Assembly: GCF_018224885.1 (NCBI RefSeq)
Contig: NZ_JAGTXB010000006.1
Coordinates: 124,001 to 188,000, forward strand
DNA length: 64,000 nucleotides
Reading direction: 5' to 3'
DNA from: Chitinophaga hostae
GTDB taxonomy: Bacteria; Bacteroidota; Bacteroidia; Chitinophagales; Chitinophagaceae
Below the pieces are notes generated by a model, which worked only from the letters and a program-made list of their open reading frames with translations, was not told where the DNA came from and ran no database searches. Every line of letters starts with the position of its first letter. Position 1 is the stretch's first letter. Positions 16,817 through 25,669 of this stretch are shown here, piece by piece. Made by a program: the position numbers and the translations under genes.

Positions 16817-17941
16817 ATGCAATCTTCCTGGAAACGATTACGCCGTAATAAAGGTGCGGTGGCCGGTTTGCTGGTCATTACCCTGGCGGTGTTTATGGGT
16901 TTGTCCGCCTATCTCATAGCGCCGGATCATACACCCGATGCCAACAGGATGGTGCTGGAAATAGAAGGGCAACATCCCGGGTTCCGGTCTGCTATACTGG
17001 CGGTGCGTAAGGAGCAACAGGAAAAGCGCGTTTCATTTTTTCATCGCCTGATATCCGGGCAACCTTCTCCCGACAGCTGGATTCCGATGCGATCCTGGCA
17101 ATTCAGAGACAGCGTGCTGGTGATACAACGCTATGTAGACGAGTCTACCAGCAGAGAGGAAGTTTACCCGCTCACCGAAATATGGTATGGTGATATGCCG
17201 CCGGTTTCCCGGCTATCGGACCGGGAGTTGCAGGAGCAGATTGTAAAAAAAAGTATTTTTTTCCGTACCTACTGGTTAGGCACCGATAAGTTTGGCCGTG
17301 ATATTTTAAGTCGCCTGATTGTGGGCACCCGCGTGAGCCTGGGTGTAGGCTGTATTGCTGTAGTGATTTCCTTGAGCATTGGGGTTTTGCTGGGGGCGGT
17401 GGCCGGCTATTTTAAAGGCCGTACAGATGATGTGGTAATGTGGTTGGTAAATGTGGTGTGGTCCATGCCCACGTTGCTGCTGGTATTTGCCCTGACACTG
17501 GCGCTGGGTAAGGGTTTCTGGCAGGTGTTTATAGCCGTGGGATTAACGATGTGGGTAGGAGTAGCGCGTATCATCCGCGGGCAGGTGCTGGCTATCAGGG
17601 AGCTGGAGTTTGTGGAAGCCGCCAGGGCATTGGGTTACGGGCATATACGGATTATTTCAAAGCATATTTTGCCCAACATCCTGGGGCCGGTAATGGTGGT
17701 AGCAGCCGGTAATTTTGCCACCGCCATTGTGATAGAAGCAGGACTTAGCTTCCTGGGAGTGGGGGTGCAGCCGCCGCAGCCTTCCTGGGGATTGATGATC
17801 AAGGAAAATTATAACTTCATTATAACGCATAATCCTTTGCTGGCACTGGCCCCGGGTATCGCTATCATGCTGTTGGTGCTGGCGTTCAACTTATTAGGCA
17901 ATGGCCTGCGGGATGCCCTGGATGTGCGAAGTAAAATTTGA
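16817..17941 (+). CDS. ABC transporter permease, DppC/OppC type
   Basis: About 374 residues from the ATG at 16817; a GTG at 16772 would add 15 residues but overlaps the GT2 gene. An N-terminal OppC_N-like helix (NKGAVAGLLVITLAVFMG) precedes a periplasmic insertion of roughly 110 residues, then the BPD-type permease domain. GTDKFGRDILSRLI and the EAARALGYGHIRIISKHILP loop, which contacts the ATPase, are clear. The protein would be one half of a peptide or nickel importer; no DppB partner, ATPase or binding protein is adjacent, so these must be encoded elsewhere. Confidence 0.88.
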   Translation: MQSSWKRLRRNKGAVAGLLVITLAVFMGLSAYLIAPDHTPDANRMVLEIEGQHPGFRSAILAVRKEQQEKRVSFFHRLISGQPSPDSWIPMRSWQFRDSVLVIQRYVDESTSREEVYPLTEIWYGDMPPVSRLSDRELQEQIVKKSIFFRTYWLGTDKFGRDILSRLIVGTRVSLGVGCIAVVISLSIGVLLGAVAGYFKGRTDDVVMWLVNVVWSMPTLLLVFALTLALGKGFWQVFIAVGLTMWVGVARIIRGQVLAIRELEFVEAARALGYGHIRIISKHILPNILGPVMVVAAGNFATAIVIEAGLSFLGVGVQPPQPSWGLMIKENYNFIITHNPLLALAPGIAIMLLVLAFNLLGNGLRDALDVRSKI

Positions 17942-17989
17942 TTTGCATATAAAAAAAAGCTAATTTCATACTCCCATATACTTGAAATT

Positions 17990-18421
17990 ATGTTATTGAA
18001 GACCTGTTTCCCTGCATTTTTAGCTGTTGTATTGCTTACTTTTTCCTCCTGTAAGAAAAAGAAAGGGAACGATCCTGCGCCCAATGTGCAGGAGGAAACG
18101 CTGGCATTTGAACTCCCGGACGTACAGGTAGGGAAGTACAATATTGCACAGGACAGCACGTACGGGCTAAAGGTGACTATCACTTCCAAAATACCGGAGA
18201 AGGGGGTAAAGGTAACGCTGAATGTGGCTACAGAAACGGGTAATATCCCGTTGGGCCAGGATGCGGTACCCGACGTAACCACTACGCCGTTTACGATTAC
18301 GCTGCGTCATCTGAAGCCCTTGAAAACCTATGCCGTTACTGTTACGCTGGCCTCCCTGGGCAATACGGCCAACAGCGCCGCCCCCAAAGTATTTTACCTG
18401 ACCAACAAATCCGCTGAATAA
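17990..18421 (+). CDS. Putative lipoprotein of unknown function
   Basis: 143 residues. The N-terminus (LKTCFPAFLAVVLLTFSSCKKKKG) is a typical Bacteroidota lipoprotein signal with cysteine at residue 22 followed by lysines, a composition that tends to keep lipoproteins at the periplasmic side. The rest is a single beta-rich domain reminiscent of fibronectin/Ig-like folds (FTITLRHLKPLKTYAVTVTL), but I recognise no family. It lies 48 bases after the permease gene and may be its own transcript. No catalytic residues can be proposed. Confidence 0.65.
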   Translation: MLLKTCFPAFLAVVLLTFSSCKKKKGNDPAPNVQEETLAFELPDVQVGKYNIAQDSTYGLKVTITSKIPEKGVKVTLNVATETGNIPLGQDAVPDVTTTPFTITLRHLKPLKTYAVTVTLASLGNTANSAAPKVFYLTNKSAE

Positions 18422-18497
18422 AGAGCAATCTCAAAATCCGTTTCTCCCGAATCTAAAATTGTGTAGGTTTGCAAGCTCGCAGACAAAGGAATCGTTT

Positions 18498-19613
18498 ATG
18501 CAAATTGCTGTTAATGCCGCTTGTTTACGACAGGACATGCCTGCCGATACCGGGAGAGTGGCCACTGAAATGATACTGGCGATGTGCCGGCAGCAGCCGG
18601 GGCATCAGTTTACTTTATTTTTTGATGGGGAGATACCGGCCGGTCTCAGTTTTCCGGCTAATGTGACCAAAGTGGTGTTGCCGCTGAAAGGCAATAAGGC
18701 CTGGCATCGGTACTGGTGGCTGGAATGGCAGCTGGTGGGGGCTATGAAGCCTTTCCGCCCGGATATGTTCCTTGGGTTGGATGGGGCTTTACCTTTGCGC
18801 AGTAAGATACCTGCCGGTTTGCTGATAAGGGATCTTTCGTTTTTGAGGGATGCCGGTTTGCAATCATGGGTACAGCAACGGGCGCTTAAAAAGAATATGG
18901 CAAAATACCTGGAACGTGCCAGGAAGGTGGCAGTGCTGTCGGATACCGGTAAAGATGAAGTGTTGCGATATGCACCGGCGGTGAAAGATAAGCTTGTCCG
19001 GTTGGATACCGGTTTAAGTGCGCTTTATAAACCACTGGAGTGGGAACAGCGGGAGGCGGTGAAAAAAGCGTTTACCGGTGGGGCAGAGTATTTCCTGGTC
19101 ACGGGAAGCATGCATCCCAGGAATAATATAATCCCCGTGCTGAAAGCCTTTTCAGCATTGAAGAAACGGCAGCGGAGTAATATCCGGCTGGTGCTGGCGG
19201 GAAGCGTAACGCCGGCGGGTGCAGATATTATTACCGCACTGCAAAGCTATAAGTTCCGCCAGGATGTGGTGAATGTGGAAAACGCAGATGAAGATACCCT
19301 GGCCCGGTTAACAGGGGGCGCTTATGCCCTCGTATATCCGTCGAGGTTTGAAGGGCTGGCGTTACCGGTTTACGCCGCACAGCGCTGCGAGGTACCGGTG
19401 ATAGCGCTCGATAATGCAGCGGCGAGGGAAGCAGGCGGCGACACCGTATTGTATGCTGATCCTGCCAGTTTGGACGACTTATCAGAAAAAATGAGCCTTT
19501 TATATAAAGATGAACAACTGAGGGGAAGACTGCTGGCCAAAGAATCGCCTATCAGGCCATTCAGCAGCTGGGAACACGCAGCAGCGCAGTTATGGGCGCA
19601 TTTAACCGCTTAA
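18498..19613 (+). CDS. Family 1 (GT-B) glycosyltransferase
   Basis: 371 residues from the ATG at 18498, which is preceded by AAAGGA; an in-frame TTG at 18459 is less likely. The C-terminal half is diagnostic of GT4-like enzymes: LVTGSMHPRNNIIPVLKAF opens the nucleotide-sugar domain, and YPSRFEGLALPVYAAQRCEV with a following ALDNAAAREAGGD is the donor-binding E-x7-E region. The N-terminal half shows conserved RDLSFLRD and VLSDTGKDEV segments. Acceptor is unknown. The preceding neighbours include a GT2 enzyme, so surface glycan synthesis is plausible. Confidence 0.85.
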   Translation: MQIAVNAACLRQDMPADTGRVATEMILAMCRQQPGHQFTLFFDGEIPAGLSFPANVTKVVLPLKGNKAWHRYWWLEWQLVGAMKPFRPDMFLGLDGALPLRSKIPAGLLIRDLSFLRDAGLQSWVQQRALKKNMAKYLERARKVAVLSDTGKDEVLRYAPAVKDKLVRLDTGLSALYKPLEWEQREAVKKAFTGGAEYFLVTGSMHPRNNIIPVLKAFSALKKRQRSNIRLVLAGSVTPAGADIITALQSYKFRQDVVNVENADEDTLARLTGGAYALVYPSRFEGLALPVYAAQRCEVPVIALDNAAAREAGGDTVLYADPASLDDLSEKMSLLYKDEQLRGRLLAKESPIRPFSSWEHAAAQLWAHLTA

Positions 19614-19708
19614 GAAAACCGGCCCTGTTTGATGTTTGTAGCATAGGCGGCTACCGCCCAAATTTTCATCTCCGGAAAACCAGCTTCCGAAAATCAGCAA
19701 ATGATGGC

Positions 19709-19716
19709 TATTTTTG
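19709..19716 (+). promoter_or_regulatory. -7 promoter box for gldC
   Basis: TATTTTTG matches TAnnTTTG and lies 18 bases before the gldC ATG at 19734, giving a very short leader. No clear -33 box. The 120-base gap after the GT1 gene supports an independent promoter. Confidence 0.4.
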
Positions 19717-19733
19717 CGCTTTAATTGATAATC

Positions 19734-20081
19734 ATGAGTACGATATCTACCATAAAGATCCAGGTTGGACTGGACGACCAGAAGGTGCCCGAGTCAATAG
19801 CGTGGAGCGCTACAGATAATAAAGACGAAAAGATGATCAAAGCCAAAGGCATGATCGTATCTTTCTGGGATCCGGCCGAAAAGGCTGCCCTCCGCATTGA
19901 CCTGTGGACAAAAGATATGATGGTGGATGAAATGGCGGATTTCTTTTTTCAGACAATGATGACCATGGCCGATACTTATGGAAGGGCTACTCCTTATAAA
20001 GACCAGGCCGACGAACTGCGTGCTTTTGCGAAAGACTTCTTCAAGAAGTTCCAGGACAAACAGGCCGCAGAAGGACAATAA
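19734..20081 (+). CDS. gldC: Gliding motility protein GldC
   Basis: 115 residues from the ATG at 19734 (an in-frame TTG nine bases upstream is unlikely). The sequence matches the small soluble GldC family of Bacteroidota: IKIQVGLDDQKVPESIAWSA at the start, KAKGMIVSFWDPAEKAALRI in the middle, a TKDMMVDEMADFF segment, and an acidic-helical C-terminus ending in QAAEGQ. GldC assists gliding in Flavobacterium johnsoniae and is not essential for it; its biochemical role is unresolved. The next gene, yqeY-like, starts 18 bases after its stop, so they are probably cotranscribed. Confidence 0.85.
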   Translation: MSTISTIKIQVGLDDQKVPESIAWSATDNKDEKMIKAKGMIVSFWDPAEKAALRIDLWTKDMMVDEMADFFFQTMMTMADTYGRATPYKDQADELRAFAKDFFKKFQDKQAAEGQ

Positions 20082-20099
20082 TCCATTAAACCTTACCAT

Positions 20100-20552
20100 A
20101 TGTCGTTAGAATTAAATATCAACGCAGAAATTAAAACTGCGATGCTGGGTAAAAAGGAAGCCGACCTGCGTGCACTGCGTGCAATCAAGGCGGCTATACT
20201 CGTTGCTAAAACAGCAGAAGGAGCCAGTGGAGACCTCACCGAAGCGGATGAATCAAAGATCCTGCAGAAACTTGCGAAGCAAAGAAAGGATTCCCTGGAA
20301 ATTTTCCGTGCGCAGAACCGTGAAGACCTGGCCGTAAAAGAAGAAGAAGAGCTGGTAGTTATTGAACGTTTCCTGCCCAAACAAATGAGTGAAGCAGAAT
20401 TACGTACAGCCATTACTGATATTATTACCTCCACCGGCGCCAGTTCACCCGCAGATATGGGTAAAGTAATGGGCGTTGCCACCAAACAGCTGGCGGGTAA
20501 AGCCGATGGAAAGGCTATTTCCGCACTGGTAAAGGAACTGCTTAGTAAGTAA
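20100..20552 (+). CDS. GatB/YqeY domain protein
   Basis: 150 residues, the normal length of YqeY-type proteins, which resemble the tail domain of the GatB amidotransferase subunit but stand alone. Motifs are NAEIKTAMLGKKEADLRALR at the start, AKQRKDSLEIFRAQNREDLA in the middle, and the C-terminal PADMGKVMGVATKQLAGKAD. A tRNA-related role is suspected for the family but not proven. Very close spacing to gldC suggests one transcript, and a strong hairpin 18 bases after the stop probably ends it. Confidence 0.88.
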   Translation: MSLELNINAEIKTAMLGKKEADLRALRAIKAAILVAKTAEGASGDLTEADESKILQKLAKQRKDSLEIFRAQNREDLAVKEEEELVVIERFLPKQMSEAELRTAITDIITSTGASSPADMGKVMGVATKQLAGKADGKAISALVKELLSK

Positions 20553-20570
20553 TTTTGAAGGAGATGTGAT

Positions 20571-20609
20571 TTTTTGATACTGCCCGGGTTAACCGGCCGG
20601 TATCAAAAA
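20571..20609 (+). terminator. Intrinsic terminator-like hairpin after yqeY-like gene
   Basis: TTTTTGATAC at 20571-20580 pairs perfectly with GTATCAAAAA at 20600-20609, with additional GC pairing (CCGG/CCGG) possible in the loop. A/T flanks on both sides would let it act in either direction. Confidence 0.6.
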
Positions 20610-20632
20610 CGTCCATCCCTATAGCCTCTATC

Positions 20633-21175
20633 ATGCCTATAGACATTATTTTTGCTATTATCATGGTGTTTGCGATCTACAGGGGCTATACCCGTGGACT
20701 GATAGTAGCGTTGTTTTCGCTGGTAGCAGCCGTACTGGGATTGGCGGCGGCGCTGAAGTTATCGGCGGTAACCGCCCTGTATGTGCAGCAACATTGGGAT
20801 ATGCATTCCCGTTGGGTTCCCGTGCTTTGCTTTATCTGTTTGTTCCTGGGCGTGATCATAGCCGTGCGGCTGGGCGCAGGAATGCTGCAGAAGCTGGTAG
20901 AAGCTGTTATGCTGGGCTGGTTGAATAAACTGGGGGGAATACTGTTGTATAGCGTTATATTTATAATAATTTACAGTGTAATGCTGTGGATGGCGAACCA
21001 GGTATACTGGTTAAGCCCCGAAACAAAGCTGCAATCAGCCGTATATCCCTACATTGAGAATATTGGCCCGTGGGTGTTGGATCATATAGGAAGTGTGATC
21101 CCGGTTTTTAAGAATATGTTTGCTGAATTACAGTCATTTTTTGAGAAGGCAGCCCAGCATATTCAACCTGGATAA
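20633..21175 (+). CDS. CvpA family membrane protein
   Basis: 180 residues with about four hydrophobic segments, the size and layout of CvpA (colicin V production) proteins. The N-terminal MPIDIIFAIIMVFAIYRGYT with the following GLIVALFSLVAAVLGLAAAL is the family signature (aspartate then RGY-x-RG). The function of CvpA is still poorly defined; it influences envelope and purine-linked phenotypes in enterobacteria. The C-terminus is amphipathic and probably periplasmic. It has its own short intergenic regions on both sides. Confidence 0.85.
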   Translation: MPIDIIFAIIMVFAIYRGYTRGLIVALFSLVAAVLGLAAALKLSAVTALYVQQHWDMHSRWVPVLCFICLFLGVIIAVRLGAGMLQKLVEAVMLGWLNKLGGILLYSVIFIIIYSVMLWMANQVYWLSPETKLQSAVYPYIENIGPWVLDHIGSVIPVFKNMFAELQSFFEKAAQHIQPG

Positions 21176-21246
21176 CTCGTTCCAAAGATTATTTAGATTA
21201 ATAAAAAGAATTATTTTAGCGTAAAATTGACTTTCAAGATTTGGCA

Positions 21247-22023
21247 ATGGATTACGAAATCAAAACACAGGGTAAGTTTAATTTTATAGAAGAAGGAGAA
21301 GGAGAACCACTGGTATTATTGCATGGACTTTTTGGTGCTTTGAGCAATTTCTCGCACATGATCGAATATTTCAGGCAATATAACAAGGTGGTGATCCCGA
21401 TGTTACCCCTGTACGATTTAAACATCCTGGAAACATCGGTAGGGGGATTAGCCAAATATGTGCATAAGTTTATTGAAGCCAGGGGATACAAAAATGTACA
21501 CCTGCTGGGCAATTCACTGGGAGGTCATGTGGCATTGGTATACCTGCTGAAACACCCTGAAGCATCCGTGAAATCACTCATCCTGACCGGCAGCTCCGGC
21601 TTGTTCGAGAATGGAATGGGTGAAACCTATCCTAAACGCGGAGACTATGAATACATCCGCAAAAAAGCAGAACTCACTTTTTATGATCCGAAAATTGCTA
21701 CCAAAGAACTGGTAGATGAAATGTTCGAGATCGTAAATAACCGCCTGAAGGTGATTAAAATTATTACCCTGGCGAAATCGGCCATCCGCCACAACCTGGG
21801 CGATGAGCTGAAAGACATTAAACAACCAACTTTACTGATCTGGGGAATGAACGATACCGTAACACCTCCAATGGTCGGCGAAGAATTTCAAAAGCTTATA
21901 CCTAATTCTGAACTGCAGTTTATTGATAAATGCGGACATGCTCCCATGATGGAGGTACCCGACGAATTCAACAAGATCCTGCACGCTTTCCTGGAGAAAC
22001 TGAAGCACCATCCTGTCAGTTAA
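21247..22023 (+). CDS. Alpha/beta hydrolase
   Basis: 258 residues from the ATG at 21247 (TTG at 21241 also in frame). Complete catalytic machinery is visible: LLHGLFGALSNF (oxyanion segment), LGNSLGGHVALVYL with the nucleophile serine near residue 89, LLIWGMNDTVTPP with the acid, and DKCGHAPMMEVPDEF with the histidine. The sequence is of the general MhpC/BioH-like type; the substrate cannot be assigned. It precedes the conserved envelope cluster but is probably not part of it. Confidence 0.87.
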   Translation: MDYEIKTQGKFNFIEEGEGEPLVLLHGLFGALSNFSHMIEYFRQYNKVVIPMLPLYDLNILETSVGGLAKYVHKFIEARGYKNVHLLGNSLGGHVALVYLLKHPEASVKSLILTGSSGLFENGMGETYPKRGDYEYIRKKAELTFYDPKIATKELVDEMFEIVNNRLKVIKIITLAKSAIRHNLGDELKDIKQPTLLIWGMNDTVTPPMVGEEFQKLIPNSELQFIDKCGHAPMMEVPDEFNKILHAFLEKLKHHPVS

Positions 22024-22141
22024 ACCGGCGTTTTCCCGGTTGCTTTGTAACTGTACCAAAAGGTGCAGTGACTTCGCGTACATGTAATTTCTTTTTCTGT
22101 TGGCATATTCTTTACTATTATTGTATCAGAATACGCTGCAC

Positions 22142-22801
22142 ATGATTGCCAGAGAACTCATATCTTCAGTACCTGTTCTGCATCCCTCGGATACAGGATC
22201 AAAGGCGCTGCGTTTGATGAACGAATATCATCTGACGCAACTACCAATGGTAGTGGATAGCAAATACCTGGCCCTGGTGGAGGAAGACGAGATCATGGAT
22301 CTCGAAGACCCTGACGTACCCCTGGAATCCACAGAGTACGGCAATACCCGCCCGGCTGTCATGGAATACGCTCATCTTTTCGAAGCGCTTAAACTTTTTT
22401 ACGATTTTAAATTGTCTGCCCTCCCGGTTGTAACCAAAGAAAATGAATACCTCGGTATCATTACTAAAGACAACCTGCTGGCAGCTTTAGCAAAATATAA
22501 CGGCGTGAAGGAACCCGGCGGTATCATTGCCTTTGAAGTGGATCCGCGCGACTACGCACTCAGTGAAATCGCCCGCATCGCCGAATCCAATGATGTAACA
22601 CTGCTGAGCGTAAATACCATCACCAACCCCGTTACCGGGAAACTGGAAGTGGTGCTGAAAACAAACCGGCAGGAACTACAGGGATTACTGGCTACTTTCG
22701 AACGGTTTAATTACCTGATCAAATATGTTTTCGCGGAAGAACCTGAAGAAGAAGCGCTCAAAAAGAACTACGATCTCCTGATGAATTATATCAGCATGTA
22801 G
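22142..22801 (+). CDS. CBS domain-pair protein
   Basis: 219 residues from the ATG at 22142, which is preferred over an in-frame TTG at 22100. Two CBS motifs occupy roughly residues 1-125: the first includes TGSKALRLMNEYHLTQLPMV, the second LFEALKLFYDFKLSALPVV and then YLGIITKDNLLAAL. The C-terminal 90 residues look ACT-like (PGGIIAFEVDPRDYALSEIA) and may bind a ligand. CBS pairs usually sense adenine nucleotides. In many Bacteroidota a CBS gene precedes nadK and the bamA cluster, so an adenylate-linked role in this cluster is plausible but unproven. Confidence 0.88.
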   Translation: MIARELISSVPVLHPSDTGSKALRLMNEYHLTQLPMVVDSKYLALVEEDEIMDLEDPDVPLESTEYGNTRPAVMEYAHLFEALKLFYDFKLSALPVVTKENEYLGIITKDNLLAALAKYNGVKEPGGIIAFEVDPRDYALSEIARIAESNDVTLLSVNTITNPVTGKLEVVLKTNRQELQGLLATFERFNYLIKYVFAEEPEEEALKKNYDLLMNYISM

Positions 22802-22867
22802 TTTTTGGTGCAACCCGGATTCAACTGATGAGTTGATTACAGGATTTTATTTTGTTAGCTTTATAAT

Positions 22868-22985
22868 GATTAGCGAAGATAAATATGGTTTTATCCATAT
22901 CTGTCTTCGCTAATCTTTTTATTTTTTACATAAAAATCAGCAAAATCATTAACATCATATTAATCCTGCGCAAGACAAAAACTGC
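22868..22985. repeat. Palindrome/terminator after the CBS gene, with CTTGCG module remnant
   Basis: GATTAGCGAAGAT at 22868-22880 faces TCTTCGCTAATC at 22904-22915, with CATAT/ATATG pairs toward the tip, followed by TTTTTATTTTTT (terminator tail). Beyond it, 22925-22978 contains a degenerate AAATCAGCAAAATCATTAA / TTAATCCTGCGCAAGAC segment that resembles the arms of the palindromes at 10595 and 53566 without a full opposite arm. Confidence 0.75.
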
Positions 22986-23045
22986 ATACAGCTTTTTATT
23001 ATATTTGGATATTGTCAACGCTTTTAAAATTTTTACAGGACCTAC

Positions 23046-24458
23046 ATGCTGAGATGCTGTTATTACCTGCTGGCCATGATCTGCCTGATGGGAATAGTGT
23101 TACCGGAAACTGCTGAAGGACAGTCTGTACCTGCAAAGGATAGCAGCTATCTGGTGGTGCGTAACATCATCGTTACGGGGAATAAGAAAACCCGTACCAC
23201 CGTTATTATGCGGGAAATCAGCACGGTACCCGGAGATACCATCTACTACCGGGATCTCGCCGAAACCCTGGAAGAACGCCGCAAGCAACTACTCAATACC
23301 TCGCTTTTCCTGAATGTAACCGCCAATGTAAAAAACTGGAACGGCGACCAGGCCGACCTCGTATTTGAAGTATGGGAACGCTGGTACACCTTTGCCTACC
23401 CTATCTTTAAACTGGCCGACCGCAACTTTAACCAGTGGTGGGTGGAAAAAAAACACAGTCTCAGCCGGGTCAATATAGGCGTAAGCGGTACCCAGGAAAA
23501 CCTGACCGGCCGGAACGACGCCCTCAATGCGGCCCTCCAGTTTGGCTATACGCAACGCTTTGCGCTCCAGTATAACCTGCCTTATATTGACAAGCATTTC
23601 CGGCATGGCATGGGTATCATCGCTTCCTATAAGCGTAACCGTGAGGTGAACGACAGCACCAGCGATAATAAACAACAGTTTTTCCGGAAAGATGAATTTC
23701 TCCGCCAGGTATATCTCGTAGGGCTTAGCTACAGCTATCGCAGGGCCATTAATACCCGGCACCAGGTATTTGTAAACTATAACTACGAAAGAGTGGCGGA
23801 TTCTGTGGCCATCCTCAATCCCAATTACCTGGGAAAAGGCCGCACAAAAATCAGTTACCTCGATATCGCTTACCGGTTAACCTATATAAAGGCCGACAGT
23901 TGGGTGTATCCGCTGAAAGGAGTGAGTATACTGGCAGAAGTGGGCAAAAGGGGGATAGGCCCTTGGAACGATATCAGCGACGTTCATTTCCGGCTGAATA
24001 TGGCCAAATACTGGCAGCTGCGCCCCAAAACCTTTGGCGCGCTGGGTATCCGGAGCATGGCGAAATTCTCCAACGACCAGCCTTATATCAACCAGCAGGC
24101 GCTGGGCTACAGCGATGATTACCTGCGCGGACTGGAATATTATGTGATAGATGGTACCAGCTTCGCCATCTTTAAATCTACCTTGCGCCAGGAGCTGCTA
24201 TCGTTCAAAATTAAATTGCCGGTTGTACCCAAAAAATTTAACACCGTTCCCGTGCGAATTTTTGCCAAAGCCTTTGGTGATGCGGGGTACGCCTATAATA
24301 AATACCCCGGTAACAGTTTCCTGAATAACCGCTTTTTGTATACTGGCGGCATTGGACTCGATATGGTTTCTTTTTATGACACTTGTCTTCGTATAGAGTA
24401 CAGCTTTAACCAGTTAGGGCAAAAAGGACTATTTTTACACACGAGCATCGATATGTAG
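23046..24458 (+). CDS. Omp85-superfamily outer membrane protein with one POTRA domain
   Basis: 470 residues. A signal peptide (YYLLAMICLMGIVLPETAEG) precedes one POTRA-like domain at roughly residues 35-115 (VVRNIIVTGNKKTRTTVIMR, LVFEVWERW). The remaining 350 residues are beta-barrel-like, with alternating aromatic strands and a C-terminal strand rich in tyrosine and phenylalanine. It is far shorter than BamA or TamA. It may be a small transporter or a lipoprotein/lipid handling barrel. Its place between a CBS gene and nadK, upstream of porG-like and bamA, suggests a role in envelope assembly, but I cannot name the function. Confidence 0.75.
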   Translation: MLRCCYYLLAMICLMGIVLPETAEGQSVPAKDSSYLVVRNIIVTGNKKTRTTVIMREISTVPGDTIYYRDLAETLEERRKQLLNTSLFLNVTANVKNWNGDQADLVFEVWERWYTFAYPIFKLADRNFNQWWVEKKHSLSRVNIGVSGTQENLTGRNDALNAALQFGYTQRFALQYNLPYIDKHFRHGMGIIASYKRNREVNDSTSDNKQQFFRKDEFLRQVYLVGLSYSYRRAINTRHQVFVNYNYERVADSVAILNPNYLGKGRTKISYLDIAYRLTYIKADSWVYPLKGVSILAEVGKRGIGPWNDISDVHFRLNMAKYWQLRPKTFGALGIRSMAKFSNDQPYINQQALGYSDDYLRGLEYYVIDGTSFAIFKSTLRQELLSFKIKLPVVPKKFNTVPVRIFAKAFGDAGYAYNKYPGNSFLNNRFLYTGGIGLDMVSFYDTCLRIEYSFNQLGQKGLFLHTSIDM

Positions 24459-24461
24459 GTG

Positions 24462-24620
24462 GGGAGCTGTTAGCGTTTAGCCGTTAGCTTTTAGTAAAGG
24501 CGGAGAAGAACGGTTTACAGCTTGCCCGGGAAATAACAACAGGATTAGCTGGGAGCATTTGGAGACAGCTTTTTAAAAGCGTCGCTGACAGCTAACAGCC
24601 AATGGCAAAAAGCTAGAAAA
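24462..24620. repeat. Decayed mosaic repeat between Omp85-like gene and nadK
   Basis: AGCTGTTAGCGTTTAGC and TTAGCTTTTAG modules (24466-24496) face CAGCTAACAGCC and AAAAAGCTA (24587-24616). Between them lie TTGCCCGGG and AGGATTAGCTGGG, remnants of the CTTGCCCAGGATTAG module, in one orientation only. Pairing is patchy, so this looks like an eroded member of the palindrome family; it begins within a few bases of the stop codon. Confidence 0.65.
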
Positions 24621-24622
24621 TT

Positions 24623-25513
24623 ATGCAGGTAGCACTATATAGCAGGGGATTTATTACAGAAGATATTGCAAACATCCGCTTATTGCTGGAGGAATTGCAG
24701 CGGGCAGATATAGATGCCATTATTTACGAACCTTTTTACCATACACTTCAGCAACACATTCCTTTTGACAACACGCCGCCGCTTTTTAGTTCAGCGGAAG
24801 ATCTTCCCGGTAAGATCGACTTCCTGGTGAGCCTGGGCGGAGATGGTACGCTGCTGGATACGGTTTGCTATGTAAGAGATACCAATATCCCGGTGATCGG
24901 GATCAATTTTGGCCGGTTAGGTTTCCTGGCCAGTATCGGTAAAGACGAAATTCATGCCCTGGTGCAGGCCTTGCTGAACCGCACCTACGTGGTAGATCAG
25001 CGGTCCCTGTTGCATCTGGACGCCAATGTGCCTTTGTTTGGCGATGTGCCTTACGCGTTGAATGAGTTCACCATCCATAAAAAGGATACTTCGGCCATGG
25101 TGAAAATCCATACCTACCTGAATGGAGAATTCCTGAACACTTATTGGGCCGATGGCCTGATTGTAGCCACCCCTACCGGTTCTACCGGGTATTCGCTGAG
25201 CTGTGGCGGTCCTATCGTGTTTCCGGATGCGGGTAACTTTGTGATCACCCCTGTGGCGCCGCATAACCTCAATGTAAGGCCCATCATAGTGCCTAACGAT
25301 AATATTATTTCTTTTGAAGTGGAAGGGCGCAGCGACCAGTTTTTATGTACGCTCGACAGCCGTATGGAAACCATTGATAATACCGTGCAGCTCGCCGTTA
25401 AAAAGGAGCAGTTTAAACTCAGCCTGCTGCGACTGGACGACAGCAACTTCCTGCATACCCTGCGTAATAAGCTATTGTGGGGAATTGATGCGCGGAATAC
25501 GATTAAAATATAG
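24623..25513 (+). CDS. nadK: NAD kinase
   Basis: 296 residues, normal NadK length. It phosphorylates NAD to NADP with ATP. Diagnostic motifs are SLGGDGTLLDTV (GGDG) near residue 75, GINFGRLGFLASI, ALNEFTIHK, and the glycine-rich TPTGSTGYSLSCGGPIVFP region with the nearby conserved aspartate (YWADGLIVATPTG). It is part of the conserved run CBS - Omp85-like - nadK - porG-like - uppS - bamA - skp - skp. A repeat abuts its start codon (6 bases), so any ribosome-binding region is inside or next to that repeat. Confidence 0.96.
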   Translation: MQVALYSRGFITEDIANIRLLLEELQRADIDAIIYEPFYHTLQQHIPFDNTPPLFSSAEDLPGKIDFLVSLGGDGTLLDTVCYVRDTNIPVIGINFGRLGFLASIGKDEIHALVQALLNRTYVVDQRSLLHLDANVPLFGDVPYALNEFTIHKKDTSAMVKIHTYLNGEFLNTYWADGLIVATPTGSTGYSLSCGGPIVFPDAGNFVITPVAPHNLNVRPIIVPNDNIISFEVEGRSDQFLCTLDSRMETIDNTVQLAVKKEQFKLSLLRLDDSNFLHTLRNKLLWGIDARNTIKI

Positions 25514-25669
25514 AAATGTAAAATATATTGTTACATTTACAAATATATTTTCTGCTGATAGTAATATTCATTATGCCTGTGGATAGAGAATGTGTCAAAA
25601 ATAGTAAGCATAATCATCAGCTATACATTAAATAAATCCGGCATTTTAGCGTTTAAGTAGAACTGATTT

